From the NCBI GenBank assembly GCA_036505275.1, contig DASXTS010000426.1, forward strand, positions 1 to 27,796: 27,796 nucleotides of DNA, read 5' to 3'. How positions within the stretch are numbered: position 1 is the stretch's first letter; each line of letters starts with the position of its first letter. The DNA comes from DASXTS01 sp036505275. GTDB lineage: Bacteria > Actinomycetota > Actinomycetes > Mycobacteriales > Pseudonocardiaceae. A model generated the notes under the pieces. The model was not told where the DNA came from, searched no databases, and saw only the letters and a list, made by a program, of their open reading frames with translations. Below are positions 1 through 7,299 of this stretch, piece by piece. The position numbers and the translations under genes were made by a program.

Positions 1-535
1 CCCGGCGTCGGCGGGCGTGCACGTCGTCGTCGGCGAGGTCGGCGCCCAGCGCGGTGAGCGCCGCCACCGCGCCCCTGTCGCCTGCGGCGTCGAGCTGCCA
101 GACGTTGGCCAGCCCGGGCAGCCGGTCGCGCACCGAGTCGACGGTGGCGCGGTGCCTGGCGCTCTCCACGATCACGGCGGTGGCCTGCGAGTCGGACAGG
201 ATCCACTCGACCTGCTCCGCCGAGGACGTCTCGTACACCGGCACGGTAACCGCGCCGGCGGCCAGGATGGCGAAGTCCATCAGCGTCCACTCGTAGCGGG
301 TCCTGGACAGCAGCCCGACCCGGTCGCCCGGCTGCACCCCGCTGGCCACCACGCCCTTGGCCACCGCGAGCACCTGTTCGCCGAACTCATGGGCGGTCAC
401 GTCAACCCACTCGCCGGCCACCTCGCGCCGGTAGACGATGGCGTCGCCGAACCGCTCGGCGTTGGCTAAGACCATGTCTGACAGGTTGTCCCCGGCGGCC
501 ACCGTCACGGTGGCGGGGACACTGAACTCACGCAC
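1..535 (-). CDS. fadD15: Long-chain fatty-acyl-CoA ligase (FadD15-like), 5' part only
   Basis: The gene runs off the left edge; only about 178 N-terminal residues are visible. It begins VREFSVPA and contains a WTDV-like GEWVDV segment near residues 42-46 and VPVYETSS at 98-105, typical of the N-terminal half of ANL-superfamily acyl-CoA synthetases that activate fatty acids with ATP and CoA. The P-loop and the adenylate motifs lie outside the window, so activity cannot be judged. From memory the residues match M. tuberculosis FadD15 (Rv2187c) closely along the visible length. The GTG start at 535 has a GGAGG ribosome-binding site 5 nt upstream. A TAGATT hexamer inside the direct repeats just upstream (573-578, minus strand) could be its -10 element. 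The next gene is divergent. Confidence 0.9.
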   Translation of the reverse strand, partial: MREFSVPATVTVAAGDNLSDMVLANAERFGDAIVYRREVAGEWVDVTAHEFGEQVLAVAKGVVASGVQPGDRVGLLSRTRYEWTLMDFAILAAGAVTVPVYETSSAEQVEWILSDSQATAVIVESARHRATVDSVRDRLPGLANVWQLDAAGDRGAVAALTALGADLADDDVHARRRR

Positions 536-568
536 CAGGACCTCCGGGCCGCTGAGGGCACTTCATTG

Positions 569-601
569 CCGGAATCTAGCCGGAATCTAGCCGGAATCCA
601 G
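569..601. repeat. Three 11-bp direct repeats in a divergent promoter region
   Basis: CCGGAATCTAG occurs at 569-579 and 580-590, and once more with one change (CCGGAATCCAG) at 591-601. The period is about one helical turn, so all copies face the same side of the DNA. Read on the minus strand two copies give TAGATT, which fits an actinobacterial -10 (TANNNT) for the fadD15-like gene. The repeats lie in the 118-bp gap (536-653) between divergent genes. They could be a regulator-binding array or a slippage product; sequence alone does not decide. Confidence 0.75.
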
Positions 602-653
602 CCGGCCCGCGGGCGGCTCGGCAGCATCGCGGCGCTGCTGGCAGGCTGACGGG

Positions 654-1055
654 GTGCCATCGGTGGACGTGCTGGACGAGACCTTCATCGTGGCGTCGCC
701 GCGATCGCTCGCCGCGATCTTCGCCGACTGCCGGCGGTGGCCGCGGTTCTGGCCGGACCTGCGGCTGTCCGTGTACGCGGACCGCGGCGACGAGGGGCTG
801 CGCTGGACGGTGCACGGCATGCTGGTCGGCACCATGGAGGTCTGGCTGGAGCCGGTGCTGGACGGAACCATGCTGCACTACTACCTGCGCGCCGACCCGG
901 CCGGCCGGGACGGGGCGGTGGTGTCGATCTCGCCGCGGGCCGCCGCTGCCGAGGTCCGGCGCCGCCAGCTGGCCGCCAAGCGCCTGGCGTTCGCCCTCAA
1001 GGATGAGCTGGAGGCCGGCCGCGAGATCGGCCGCCCCGCCGCTCACCGGTCGTAG
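654..1055 (+). CDS. SRPBCC-fold (START/polyketide-cyclase-like) protein
   Basis: A 133-residue protein with the pattern of the SRPBCC fold: an N-terminal beta strand followed by a short helical segment rich in aromatics (CRRWPRFWPDL), a run of alternating beta strands (LRWTVHGMLVGTMEVWLEP) and a long C-terminal helix (about 100-125). This fold holds hydrophobic ligands in a cavity; no substrate can be read from the sequence. It corresponds by position to Rv2186c, next to a second SRPBCC protein further on. The GTG at 654 was chosen as start; a GTG at 663 is an in-frame alternative. No clear ribosome-binding site is visible. The metallophosphoesterase gene follows after 10 bp. Confidence 0.7.
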   Translation: MPSVDVLDETFIVASPRSLAAIFADCRRWPRFWPDLRLSVYADRGDEGLRWTVHGMLVGTMEVWLEPVLDGTMLHYYLRADPAGRDGAVVSISPRAAAAEVRRRQLAAKRLAFALKDELEAGREIGRPAAHRS

Positions 1056-1058
1056 GGT
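1053..1058 (+). promoter_or_regulatory. -10 hexamer for a leaderless metallophosphoesterase mRNA
   Basis: TAGGGT fits TANNNT and lies 7 nt before the ATG at 1066, so transcription would start at or within a base or two of the start codon. No convincing -35 is seen. The same spacing recurs at six other genes here. Confidence 0.45.
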
Positions 1059-1065
1059 GCTGCCC

Positions 1066-1872
1066 ATGCGCGTGCATGTGGTGTCGGACGTGCACGGCAA
1101 TACCGGCGCGCTGGCCAGGGCCGGGGATGGCGCTGACGCGCTGGTGGTGCTCGGCGACCTGATCGACTTCGTGGACTACCACGACCATACCGGTGGCATC
1201 CTCGGGCGGATCTTCGGGCCGGAGGTCGTGCGGCGCTTCGCCGAGCTGCGCTCCGGCGGCGGCACCGGCGAGACCGGCGACCTGCTGACCTTCGTCCGCG
1301 GCCTGTGGGCGCAACTCGACGACCCGGCCCAGGTGATCGAGCACGAGGTGCGCGAACAGTACGGCCGGATCTTCGCCAGCCTCACCGCGCCCACGTACGC
1401 CACACCGGGAAATGTGGACCTGCCGCACCTCTGGCCGGAGTTCGCCGGCGCCGGGGTGACCATTTGCGACGGGACGACAGCGGACGTCGGCGGCCGGTGG
1501 TTCGGTTTCGTCGGCGGCGGCCTGCTGCCGGACGGCGTGCTGCCCCGCCGCAACGGCCCGTGGCGGCCGTACCTGCGTACCCCGGCCGAGTTCGCCGACG
1601 CGGTCGACCGCATCCGGGCCGCGCCGCGGGTGGACGTGCTGGCCAGCCACATCCCGCCGGCCGTGCCCGAGCTGTGCTATGACGTGGTGGCCCGCCACCC
1701 GGAGCGCGGCTCGCCGCAGCTGCTGCAGTTCGTCCGGGCCAGGCAGCCGCGGATGGCGCTCTTCGGGCACGTGCACGCTCCGCTGGCGCGGCGCACCCGG
1801 ATCGGCCGCACCGAGTGCGTCAACGTGGGCCACTTCCAACGCAGCGAGACGCCGTACGTGCTGCGCTGGTAG
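1066..1872 (+). CDS. Calcineurin-like metallophosphoesterase
   Basis: A 268-residue protein with the metallophosphoesterase metal-site motifs in order: DVH at 8-10, GDLID at 30-34, GNVD at 115-118, SH at 194-195 and GHVH at 234-237. The family hydrolyses phosphomonoesters or phosphodiesters at a two-metal centre. The third motif is usually GNHD; here the His that contacts the phosphate is Val, which could lower or change activity, or may be normal for this subfamily. The end (about 255-266) has the NVGH-type strand common to the fold. The ATG start at 1066 follows a TAGGGT -10 element and leaves no room for a ribosome-binding site, suggesting a leaderless message. The gene sits between two SRPBCC genes. 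Substrate unknown. Confidence 0.85.
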   Translation: MRVHVVSDVHGNTGALARAGDGADALVVLGDLIDFVDYHDHTGGILGRIFGPEVVRRFAELRSGGGTGETGDLLTFVRGLWAQLDDPAQVIEHEVREQYGRIFASLTAPTYATPGNVDLPHLWPEFAGAGVTICDGTTADVGGRWFGFVGGGLLPDGVLPRRNGPWRPYLRTPAEFADAVDRIRAAPRVDVLASHIPPAVPELCYDVVARHPERGSPQLLQFVRARQPRMALFGHVHAPLARRTRIGRTECVNVGHFQRSETPYVLRW

Positions 1873-1878
1873 TCGGGG

Positions 1879-1884
1879 TAGCCT
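1879..1884 (+). promoter_or_regulatory. -10 hexamer for a leaderless SRPBCC mRNA
   Basis: TAGCCT lies 6 nt before the ATG at 1891, a spacing expected for a leaderless transcript. No -35 is recognisable. Confidence 0.45.
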
Positions 1885-1890
1885 CCGCCC

Positions 1891-2328
1891 ATGGCCGACC
1901 AGACCACGCAGTCGATCGAGATCGCCGCGCCGGCCGACCGGGTGATGGCGGTGATCGCCGACCTGTCCAGGTACCCGGAGTGGGCCGACGGCATCAAGGA
2001 GGCCGAGGTGCTCTCGCTGGACGCCAGGGGCCGGCCGGCGCGGGCCCGTTTTGTCCTGGACAAGGCGGTGGTCAAGGACGAGTACACCTTGGCCTACGAC
2101 TGGGCCGACGACGGCCGGTCGGTGAGTTGGCGGCTGGTCAAGGGCCAGATGCAGAAGGTGCAGAACGGCTCGTACACCCTTCATCAGCGGGGGGACGCCA
2201 CCACCGTCACGTACACGCTCTCGGTGGAGCTGAGCATCCCGATGATCGGGCTGCTCCGCCGCAAGGCCGAGAAGGTGATCATTGACACGGCACTGAAGGA
2301 GCTCAAGCGCAAGGTCGAGGCTGGCTGA
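1891..2328 (+). CDS. SRPBCC-family protein (Rv2185c-like)
   Basis: A 145-residue protein with the complete SRPBCC/polyketide-cyclase layout: N-terminal strand (TQSIEIAAPADRV), the PEWADGIKEAEVL segment that opens the cavity, a long antiparallel sheet and a C-terminal helix (LLRRKAEKVIIDTALKELKRKVE). It resembles M. tuberculosis Rv2185c as I remember it, in length and in the IGMLKRKAE-like helix. The family binds lipids or other hydrophobic molecules; no catalytic residue is evident. The stop is 2 bp before the start of the ArsA-like ATPase, so the two are probably co-transcribed and may act together, perhaps on a membrane or lipid client. That link is inference from gene order. Confidence 0.82.
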   Translation: MADQTTQSIEIAAPADRVMAVIADLSRYPEWADGIKEAEVLSLDARGRPARARFVLDKAVVKDEYTLAYDWADDGRSVSWRLVKGQMQKVQNGSYTLHQRGDATTVTYTLSVELSIPMIGLLRRKAEKVIIDTALKELKRKVEAG

Positions 2329-2330
2329 TC

Positions 2331-3641
2331 GTGCGGGTGCTGCTGTTCACCGGAAAGGGCGGGGTCGGCAAGACCACGCTGGCGGCGGCGACCGCGGCCC
2401 GGCTGGCCGCGCAGGGTCGCAAGGTGCTGGTGGTCTCCACCGACCAGGCGCACTCGCTTGCCGACGTGCTCGACGTGCCGCCCATTGCTATCAGCAGTGG
2501 CGACCCGGCCGAGGTCGAGGGGCTGTTCGCGGCGCAGCTGGACGGCCGGCGGCTGCTGGACGGCGCCTGGTCGTCATTGCGCGCCCACCTGGCGGTGCTG
2601 CTGGCCGGCGCGGGGGTGGACGAGGTGGCCGCCGAGGAGCTGACCGTGCTGCCCGGGGTGGAGGAGCTGCTGGCCATCGCCGAGGTGTACGAGCTGGCCC
2701 GCGCCGGCCCGTGGGAGATCGTGCTGGTGGACTGCGCGCCGACCGCGGACACGCTGCGACTGCTGGCCCTACCCGAGGCGTGCGCCGGGTACCTGGAGCG
2801 GCTGTTCCCCGCGCACCGGCGGATGGTGTCCGGTGTGCTGCCCGGCATCCGGGCCGGGCTGGACCGCTGGCAGGACGTGGCAGACGCGCTGTCCAGGCTG
2901 GCCGAGCGGCTGTCCCGGCTGTGCGCGCTGCTCACCGACCCGGAGGTCACCGGGGTGCGGCTGGTGCTCACCCCGGACCGGGTGGTGCTCGCCGAGACGC
3001 GCCGCACCCTGACCGCGCTGACGCTGCTCGGCGTCCGGGTGGACGGGCTGCTGGCCAACCGGCTGGTGCCGGAGCCGTCACCGCGGGCGCGCGGCGCCGC
3101 TGCGACGTGGTTGCGGGCGCGCCGGGCCGAGCAGGACGAGGTGCTCGCGCGGTTACGCCGGGACACCGGCGGCCTGCCGCTGGACACCGTGCCGCACCTG
3201 GCCAACGAGCCGGTCGGGCTGGCCGCGCTGTCCTCGCTGGGCGGGCTGTCCGGGCTGTCCGGGCTGTCCTCGCTGGGCGAGCCGGGGCTGCGGTCCTTCG
3301 GCGAAACCGAGCGGGCGGAGCCGCTGTTGTCCGTGCGGCGCGTCGCCGGCACCGGCCGCGCGCTGGACTCCGAGTTCGAGCTGCGGATGGCACTGCGGAT
3401 GGCACGGCCCTTGCACGGGCAAACCGCGTCGGCGGTCGAGCTGGCCAGGGTCGGTGACGAGCTGGCGGTCACCATCGACGGCCGTCGGCGCCTGGTCGGC
3501 CTGCCGTCCGTGCTGCGCCGCTGCGTCGTCGTGGACGCACGGCAGCACGCCGACGGGCTGACCGTGCGGTTCCGGCCGGACCCAGCGCTGTGGCTGCGCC
3601 CAACGGCTGGGCACGGCCGCGGCCGTCCGGAGCACCGGTGA
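2331..3641 (+). CDS. ArsA/GET3-type P-loop ATPase
   Basis: A 436-residue protein of the ArsA/GET3 SIMIBI class. It has the deviant Walker A motif KGGVGKTT (9-16), TDQAHSLADVL (38-48, switch I/A-loop region) and DCAPTADTLRLL (134-145, switch II), then an alpha-helical region and a LVLTPDRVVLAETRRTL segment typical of the family. Only one ATPase half is present, so it should work as a dimer. A Gly-Leu-Ser linker near 304-318, encoded by 9-bp repeats, joins a C-terminal beta-rich tail seen in actinobacterial members. M. tuberculosis has a counterpart (Rv2184c) beside an SRPBCC gene. No arsenite-pump or regulator gene is nearby, so arsenic resistance is not supported; membrane-protein or lipid handling is a guess. 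Start GTG at 2331. Confidence 0.88.
   Translation: MRVLLFTGKGGVGKTTLAAATAARLAAQGRKVLVVSTDQAHSLADVLDVPPIAISSGDPAEVEGLFAAQLDGRRLLDGAWSSLRAHLAVLLAGAGVDEVAAEELTVLPGVEELLAIAEVYELARAGPWEIVLVDCAPTADTLRLLALPEACAGYLERLFPAHRRMVSGVLPGIRAGLDRWQDVADALSRLAERLSRLCALLTDPEVTGVRLVLTPDRVVLAETRRTLTALTLLGVRVDGLLANRLVPEPSPRARGAAATWLRARRAEQDEVLARLRRDTGGLPLDTVPHLANEPVGLAALSSLGGLSGLSGLSSLGEPGLRSFGETERAEPLLSVRRVAGTGRALDSEFELRMALRMARPLHGQTASAVELARVGDELAVTIDGRRRLVGLPSVLRRCVVVDARQHADGLTVRFRPDPALWLRPTAGHGRGRPEHR
3243..3269 (+). repeat. Three 9-bp coding repeats (Gly-Leu-Ser)
   Basis: GGGCTGTCC occurs three times in tandem (3243-3251, 3252-3260, 3261-3269) and encodes Gly-Leu-Ser units in the linker of the ArsA-like ATPase. 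The flanks carry degenerate copies. This is a likely replication-slippage site; the 9-bp period keeps the frame. Confidence 0.8.
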
Positions 3642-4051
3642 GCACGGCCGCCGGCGCCGGCTGCGCCGCTTGCCTGGGCCGTGGCGAGGTCGGCGAGGAT
3701 CTGAGGTTGATCGCGCTCGCGCTGTTGGACCGGTTCGAGCCCGGCGCGCGGTCGGTGCTGGCCGGCCTGCGGGTGGAGGCCGACGCCGCCGCCTCGGACG
3801 GCCAGCAACGGCCGTCCGCGTGCCAGTGGTGCCCGCTGTGCTCACTGATCGCGCTGGTCCGCGGCGAGGCGCCTGAGCTGGGCGGCCGCATCGCCGAGCA
3901 GGCCACAGCGCTGCTGACCACCCTGCGCGCCCTGCTCGAGCAGCCGCGTACGCCGTCTGCGGAACCGCCGCGACAACCTAGGGTGCAGCAGATCGAGGTG
4001 CGCCCGGCGCCGAACGACGGCCCGGCCGGCGGGGCGGACGGGGAGTGCTGA
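3638..4051 (+). CDS. Small cysteine-motif protein of unknown function
   Basis: A 137-residue protein that I do not recognise with confidence. It carries CAAC at residues 9-12 and CQWCPLC at 62-68, five cysteines whose spacing suggests a zinc site or redox pair. Between them is a helix (about 20-46), and after them another (about 70-97) rich in Leu and Ala; the last 40 residues are Pro-rich and probably disordered. The GTG start at 3638 overlaps the ATPase stop (GTGA), and its own stop overlaps the start of the glucokinase gene, so translation of the three genes is probably coupled. Similar small proteins with CxxC motifs sit beside ArsA-like genes in other actinomycetes, from memory. A partner or regulator of the ATPase is possible but unproven. 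Confidence 0.7.
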   Translation: MSTAAGAGCAACLGRGEVGEDLRLIALALLDRFEPGARSVLAGLRVEADAAASDGQQRPSACQWCPLCSLIALVRGEAPELGGRIAEQATALLTTLRALLEQPRTPSAEPPRQPRVQQIEVRPAPNDGPAGGADGEC

Positions 4052-5064
4052 CAGTCGGCGTCGACGTCGGCGGGACCAACGTTCGGGCCAGCGTCGTGGA
4101 CGCCACGGGCGCCGTGCTCGACACCGTGCGCACGCCAACCCCCGGCGAGGACGCCGCGCTGGAGGATGCCATTGCGCTGGTCACCAAGGAGCTGGCGGAT
4201 CGGCACCCGGTGGCGGCGGTGGGCCTGGCCGTCGCCGGCTTCGTCGCCGCCGACCGGCACCGGGTGATGTTCGCACCGCATCTGTCGTGGCGGCAGGCCC
4301 CGGTGGTGGAGCGGATGCGCCGCCGGCTCGGCCTACCGGTCGTCCTCGAGCACGACGCCAATGCCGCCGCCGTCGCCGAGTACCGGTTCGGCGCGGCCCG
4401 CGGCGCGGCGTACGCCGTACTGATCGCCATCGGCACCGGCATCGGCGGCGCTCTCCTGATCGACGGCGAGGTGTACCGCGGCGCGTACGGCGTCGCCCCC
4501 GAGCTGGGTCACCTGCGGCTGGTGCCCGATGGGCGGCAGTGTCCGTGCGGCAAGCGCGGGTGCTGGGAGCGCTACTGCAGCGGCACCGCACTGGCCGCCA
4601 CCGCGGTGGAGCTGATGGCCAGCGCCCCGTGGCGGACCACGCTGCTGCACGGCTATGCGGCCGGTGACCCGCACCAGATCACCGGGCGAACCGTGGCGGC
4701 CGCCGCCCGCGACGGCGACCAGCTGGCCATCCGCGCCATGGCCGACCTGGCCCGCTGGCTCGGCGAGGGCCTCGCCGTGGTCGCCGATGTGTACGACCCT
4801 GAGCTCATGGTGATCGGCGGTGGCGTCTCGGAATCGGCCCCGCTGTTCCTCGACGAAGCCCGCGAGCACTACGCCGCTGTGATCACCGGCGCCGGCCACC
4901 GCCCGTTGGCCCGCATCCGCACCGCCCAGCTCGGCGGCGACGTTGCCAGCATGGTCGGCGCCGCTGCCCTGGCCCGAGACCTCGTCGCCGGCCGACCAGG
5001 CTCGGGTCCAGGCGGTCGACCACGCGGTCGACCAGGCGGCCGTACAGGTGGCCGTCAAGGCTAG
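4045..5064 (+). CDS. glk: ROK-family glucokinase
   Basis: A 339-residue ROK kinase. Visible motifs are the phosphate-binding DVGGTN (7-12), the catalytic segment EHDANAAA (102-109, Asp104), GTGIGGALL (130-138), ELGH (153-156) and the ROK zinc motif CPCGKRGCWE (166-175). There is no N-terminal helix-turn-helix, so it is an enzyme and not a ROK repressor. Expected reaction: ATP (or polyphosphate) plus glucose to glucose 6-phosphate in the cytoplasm. The GTG start overlaps the preceding stop. The last 16 residues are Gly/Arg-rich, encoded by a 12-bp tandem repeat, and look like a recent slippage extension. The stop shares a CTAG tetranucleotide with the stop of the convergent gene. Confidence 0.88.
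   Translation: MLTVGVDVGGTNVRASVVDATGAVLDTVRTPTPGEDAALEDAIALVTKELADRHPVAAVGLAVAGFVAADRHRVMFAPHLSWRQAPVVERMRRRLGLPVVLEHDANAAAVAEYRFGAARGAAYAVLIAIGTGIGGALLIDGEVYRGAYGVAPELGHLRLVPDGRQCPCGKRGCWERYCSGTALAATAVELMASAPWRTTLLHGYAAGDPHQITGRTVAAAARDGDQLAIRAMADLARWLGEGLAVVADVYDPELMVIGGGVSESAPLFLDEAREHYAAVITGAGHRPLARIRTAQLGGDVASMVGAAALARDLVAGRPGSGPGGRPRGRPGGRTGGRQG
5011..5058 (+). repeat. 12-bp tandem repeat at the 3' end of the glucokinase gene
   Basis: Four degenerate 12-bp units (5011-5022, 5023-5034, 5035-5046, 5047-5058; best unit GGCGGTCGACCA) encode Gly/Arg-rich quartets ending just before the stop codon. A similar 12-bp period occurs in the neighbouring convergent gene. Confidence 0.7.
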
Positions 5065-5588
5065 AGCTGGGCGCCGTCGTCCCAGCCCGAGTCGGTGGGT
5101 GGGCCCCGGCGCAGCCGGGCGACCAGCCAGACGATCGCGCCGGTGATGGACAGCAGGCCGAGCGGCAGCCCGTACTGGTCCGACAGGCCGAGCACGCCGG
5201 GGATGGCCAGCAGCGCGACGCCGAGAGCGAACAGCAGCGCGGCGCCCACGGTGGCGGGCTGGGGGCGTGGCAGTGGCGGCGGTTCCGGCGGCACGTAGTG
5301 GTCGTCGTCATCCTCGACCACGTCCTGCGCCGGGATCTCCTCGGTCGGCACAGCATCCGACCCCGGGTCCGAGGCCGTGTCCAACCCTGTGTCCAACCCT
5401 GTGTCCAACCCAACGTCCGGCCCCGTGTCCGGCCCCGAGCCCATATCCCCGGCCGGGTGGTCACGCGGCCATTGCGGCCGGTTGTCCTGCCAGCCGGCGA
5501 TGATCTCGGCGAACGCCGCGTCGACGTCCGACGCGGTCGGCTCGCCTGGGCGGTCCGGATCGTCGGGGTCGAGGCGCTCGAAGCTCAC
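5061..5588 (-). CDS. Acidic two-helix membrane protein of unknown function
   Basis: A 175-residue protein. The N-terminal half (1-100) is acidic and disordered, with Gly-Leu-Asp-Thr quartets from a 12-bp DNA repeat and a VPPEPPPLPRP segment at about 98-108. Two membrane helices follow (roughly 112-132 and 140-160), then a short basic loop and an acidic tail. This layout is common in small actinobacterial membrane proteins of the Rv2183c neighbourhood; no catalytic motif is seen. The GTG start at 5588 overlaps the stop of the upstream alpha/beta hydrolase gene (GTGA), so the two are translationally coupled. Its stop overlaps the convergent glucokinase stop. Function unknown. Confidence 0.75.
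   Translation of the reverse strand: MSFERLDPDDPDRPGEPTASDVDAAFAEIIAGWQDNRPQWPRDHPAGDMGSGPDTGPDVGLDTGLDTGLDTASDPGSDAVPTEEIPAQDVVEDDDDHYVPPEPPPLPRPQPATVGAALLFALGVALLAIPGVLGLSDQYGLPLGLLSITGAIVWLVARLRRGPPTDSGWDDGAQL
5377..5436 (-). repeat. Five 12-bp coding repeats (Gly-Leu-Asp-Thr)
   Basis: On the plus strand GTGTCCAACCCT repeats at 5377-5388 and 5389-5400, followed by three degenerate units up to 5436. On the coding strand this gives repeated Gly-Leu-Asp-Thr and Gly-Pro-Asp-Thr quartets in the disordered acidic region. Copy number is likely to vary between strains. Confidence 0.82.
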
Positions 5589-6355
5589 GCGGGTTCACCC
5601 ACCCGCCGGGCATGGACCCGCCTGGCGAACTCGACCGTACCCGCGAAGATCGTCGGCGCGTCGTTGTCCAGGGTGGCGACGTGGAAGCTGTTGGGCAGCA
5701 CGACCTCGGTCGCGTCGGTGCTGGCGATGCCGGCCAGCACGATCTTGGAGTTGATCGGCTCGACGACGTGGTCGACGGCCGACCGGTACAGCAGCACCGG
5801 TTGGGTCACCGCCTCGAGATCGGCGCGCACGGTCCGCCAGAGGTTGCGCAGCGAGTTGGCCGCGCGCAGCGGCGTGCGCTCGTAGGCCAACTCGGTGACC
5901 CCAGGCTTGGCGATGTCGCTGCCGATCGGTGGCATCGACGCGACCACCCTGGACAGCGCCGGCAGCAGTGCCATCTCCCGGCGCAGCGACATGACCGACG
6001 GGTTCACCAGGACCAGCCCGGCAACCGACGAGCCGCGCTGCTCCGCCAGCCGCAGCGCAAGCGCGCCGCCCATGGACAGCCCGCCGACGACGACCGTCGC
6101 GCACCACGCCGCCAGTTCGTCCAGCTCCTCGGCGACCCGGCCGTACCAGTCCGGCCAGCGGGTGCGGTTCATCTCCCGCCAGTTCGTGCCGTGGCCGGGC
6201 AGCCGCGGGCAGCGCACGGTGAGGCCGTCGGCGGCCAGGTGCTCACCCCACGGCCGCATGCTCTGCGGCGATCCGGTGAACCCGTGACAGAGCAGCACGC
6301 CGATCTGATCGGAGCGGTCGTACCGGAAGGGTTCTGCACCGGGGAGCACTGGCAC
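5585..6355 (-). CDS. Alpha/beta hydrolase (carboxylesterase/monoacylglycerol-lipase type)
   Basis: A 256-residue alpha/beta hydrolase with HGFTGSP (24-30, oxyanion hole region), the nucleophile elbow GLSMGG (92-97, Ser94), Asp194 in SAVDHVVEP and His224 in NSFHVATLD; the three form a complete catalytic triad. HGFTGSPQSMRPWGEHL and RLPGHGTNW are typical of the Est30/monoacylglycerol-lipase group that hydrolyses short acyl or glyceryl esters. GTG at 6355 is chosen as start because GGAGG lies 6 nt upstream; a longer in-frame reading up to 6865 covers the divergent acyltransferase gene and is rejected. It overlaps the downstream membrane-protein gene and is divergent from an acyltransferase, suggesting a role in lipid turnover. 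Confidence 0.88.
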   Translation of the reverse strand: MPVLPGAEPFRYDRSDQIGVLLCHGFTGSPQSMRPWGEHLAADGLTVRCPRLPGHGTNWREMNRTRWPDWYGRVAEELDELAAWCATVVVGGLSMGGALALRLAEQRGSSVAGLVLVNPSVMSLRREMALLPALSRVVASMPPIGSDIAKPGVTELAYERTPLRAANSLRNLWRTVRADLEAVTQPVLLYRSAVDHVVEPINSKIVLAGIASTDATEVVLPNSFHVATLDNDAPTIFAGTVEFARRVHARRVGEPA

Positions 6356-6440
6356 TGGCAACCTCCGCGTGCGGTATGTCGTCCGGGTGACACTGTGGTC
6401 ATCGTCGCACGGGGACCACCCGTGACGGGAGGTCGCACCG

Positions 6441-6470
6441 TTGTGCCAGACGGCCCGCGCTCCGTAGTCT
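6441..6470 (+). promoter_or_regulatory. Candidate promoter of the acyltransferase gene
   Basis: TTGTGC at 6441-6446 and TAGTCT at 6465-6470 are separated by 18 bp, fitting a housekeeping sigma promoter. The transcript would start near 6477 and carry a leader of about 42 nt containing GGAG before the GTG at 6519. It lies in the 163-bp gap (6356-6518) between divergent genes. Confidence 0.4.
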
Positions 6471-6518
6471 GGCCTGCGGGGCCCGGTGCCAGCGGGGGCA
6501 GATCGGAGTGGGTGCGCA

Positions 6519-7262
6519 GTGCTGTACTGGGTACTCAAGTACGCCGTGCTGGGCCCCGTGTTGCGCCTGCTGTACCGGCCCCGGATAGAGGGCGTCGAGA
6601 ACCTGCCGCGGCGCGGGGCGGCGATCCTCGCCGGCAACCACCTCGCAGTCGCCGACTCGATCTTCTTGCCGCTGCTCGTGCCGCGCCGGATCACGTTCCT
6701 CGCCAAGCGGGAGTACTTCACCGAGCCCGGCCTCAGGGGATGGGCCAAGCGGCTGTTCTTCGGCGGCACCGGCAACGTGCCCATCGACCGGTCGAGCGGC
6801 TCGGGGGCGCGGGCGGCGCTGGCCACCGGCGTGCGCATCCTCAAGGAGGGCAAGCTGCTCGGCATCTACCCGGAGGGCACCCGCTCGCCGGACGGCCGGC
6901 TGTACAAGGGCAAGACCGGCATCGCTCGGCTGGCCCTGGAGGCTCGGGTGCCGGTGATCCCGGTCGCGATGATCGGCACCGACAAGATCAACGTCATCGG
7001 CTCGGCCCGCTGGCGGATCAAACCCGGCGTGGTGGTGGTGCGGATCGGCCGGCCGCTGGACTTCTCCCGCTACTACGGCATGGCTGGCGACCGGTTCGTC
7101 GAGCGTTCGATGGCGGACGAGATCATGTACTCGCTGATGGAGCTCTCCGGCCAGGAGTACGTCGACGTCTACGCCGCCAAGGCCAAGGAGGACCAGGCCA
7201 AGGCAGCTCGCTCGGACAACGGTCGGGTGGCGGCCAGGATGCCGGCGGCGCGCGCCGGCTAG
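6519..7262 (+). CDS. plsC: 1-acyl-sn-glycerol-3-phosphate acyltransferase (PlsC family)
   Basis: A 247-residue PlsC-family enzyme. Motif I is NHLAVAD (40-46, His41 and Asp46), the acyl-acceptor region includes GNVPIDRSS (85-93), motif III is PEGTRSPDG (118-126) and motif IV is VPVIPVAMIGT. A short hydrophobic N-terminus (VLYWVLKYAVLGPVLRLLY) would place it on the membrane. Expected role: transfer of an acyl chain to lysophosphatidic acid to make phosphatidic acid. GTG 6519 is chosen because the sequence from there matches the family N-terminus and GGAG lies upstream; an ATG at 6486 would add 11 unrelated residues. The C-terminus (about 225-247) is charged and variable. M. tuberculosis Rv2182c holds the matching position. 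Confidence 0.9.
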   Translation: MLYWVLKYAVLGPVLRLLYRPRIEGVENLPRRGAAILAGNHLAVADSIFLPLLVPRRITFLAKREYFTEPGLRGWAKRLFFGGTGNVPIDRSSGSGARAALATGVRILKEGKLLGIYPEGTRSPDGRLYKGKTGIARLALEARVPVIPVAMIGTDKINVIGSARWRIKPGVVVVRIGRPLDFSRYYGMAGDRFVERSMADEIMYSLMELSGQEYVDVYAAKAKEDQAKAARSDNGRVAARMPAARAG

Positions 7263-7286
7263 CCGCCCTGCGCCCCCCGCGCCCCG

Positions 7287-7292
7287 TAGGGT
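7287..7292 (+). promoter_or_regulatory. -10 hexamer for a leaderless exoribonuclease mRNA
   Basis: TAGGGT lies 7 nt before the GTG at 7300. It overlaps the earlier in-frame GTG at 7291, which argues for 7300 as the true start. Confidence 0.45.
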
Positions 7293-7299
7293 GCGTCCG

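Noticed and set aside
576..1100. Long minus-strand open frame opposite the first SRPBCC gene
   Set aside because: Arg/Pro/His-rich translation without any recognisable domain; a shadow of the plus-strand gene, as expected in GC-rich DNA.
2331..3641. Arsenic resistance function for the ArsA-like ATPase
   Set aside because: No arsB, arsC or arsR-like gene is nearby, and the neighbours are SRPBCC and sugar-kinase genes.
6356..6865. N-terminal extension of the alpha/beta hydrolase
   Set aside because: It overlaps the divergent acyltransferase gene, whereas GTG 6355 has a good ribosome-binding site and begins the conserved part.
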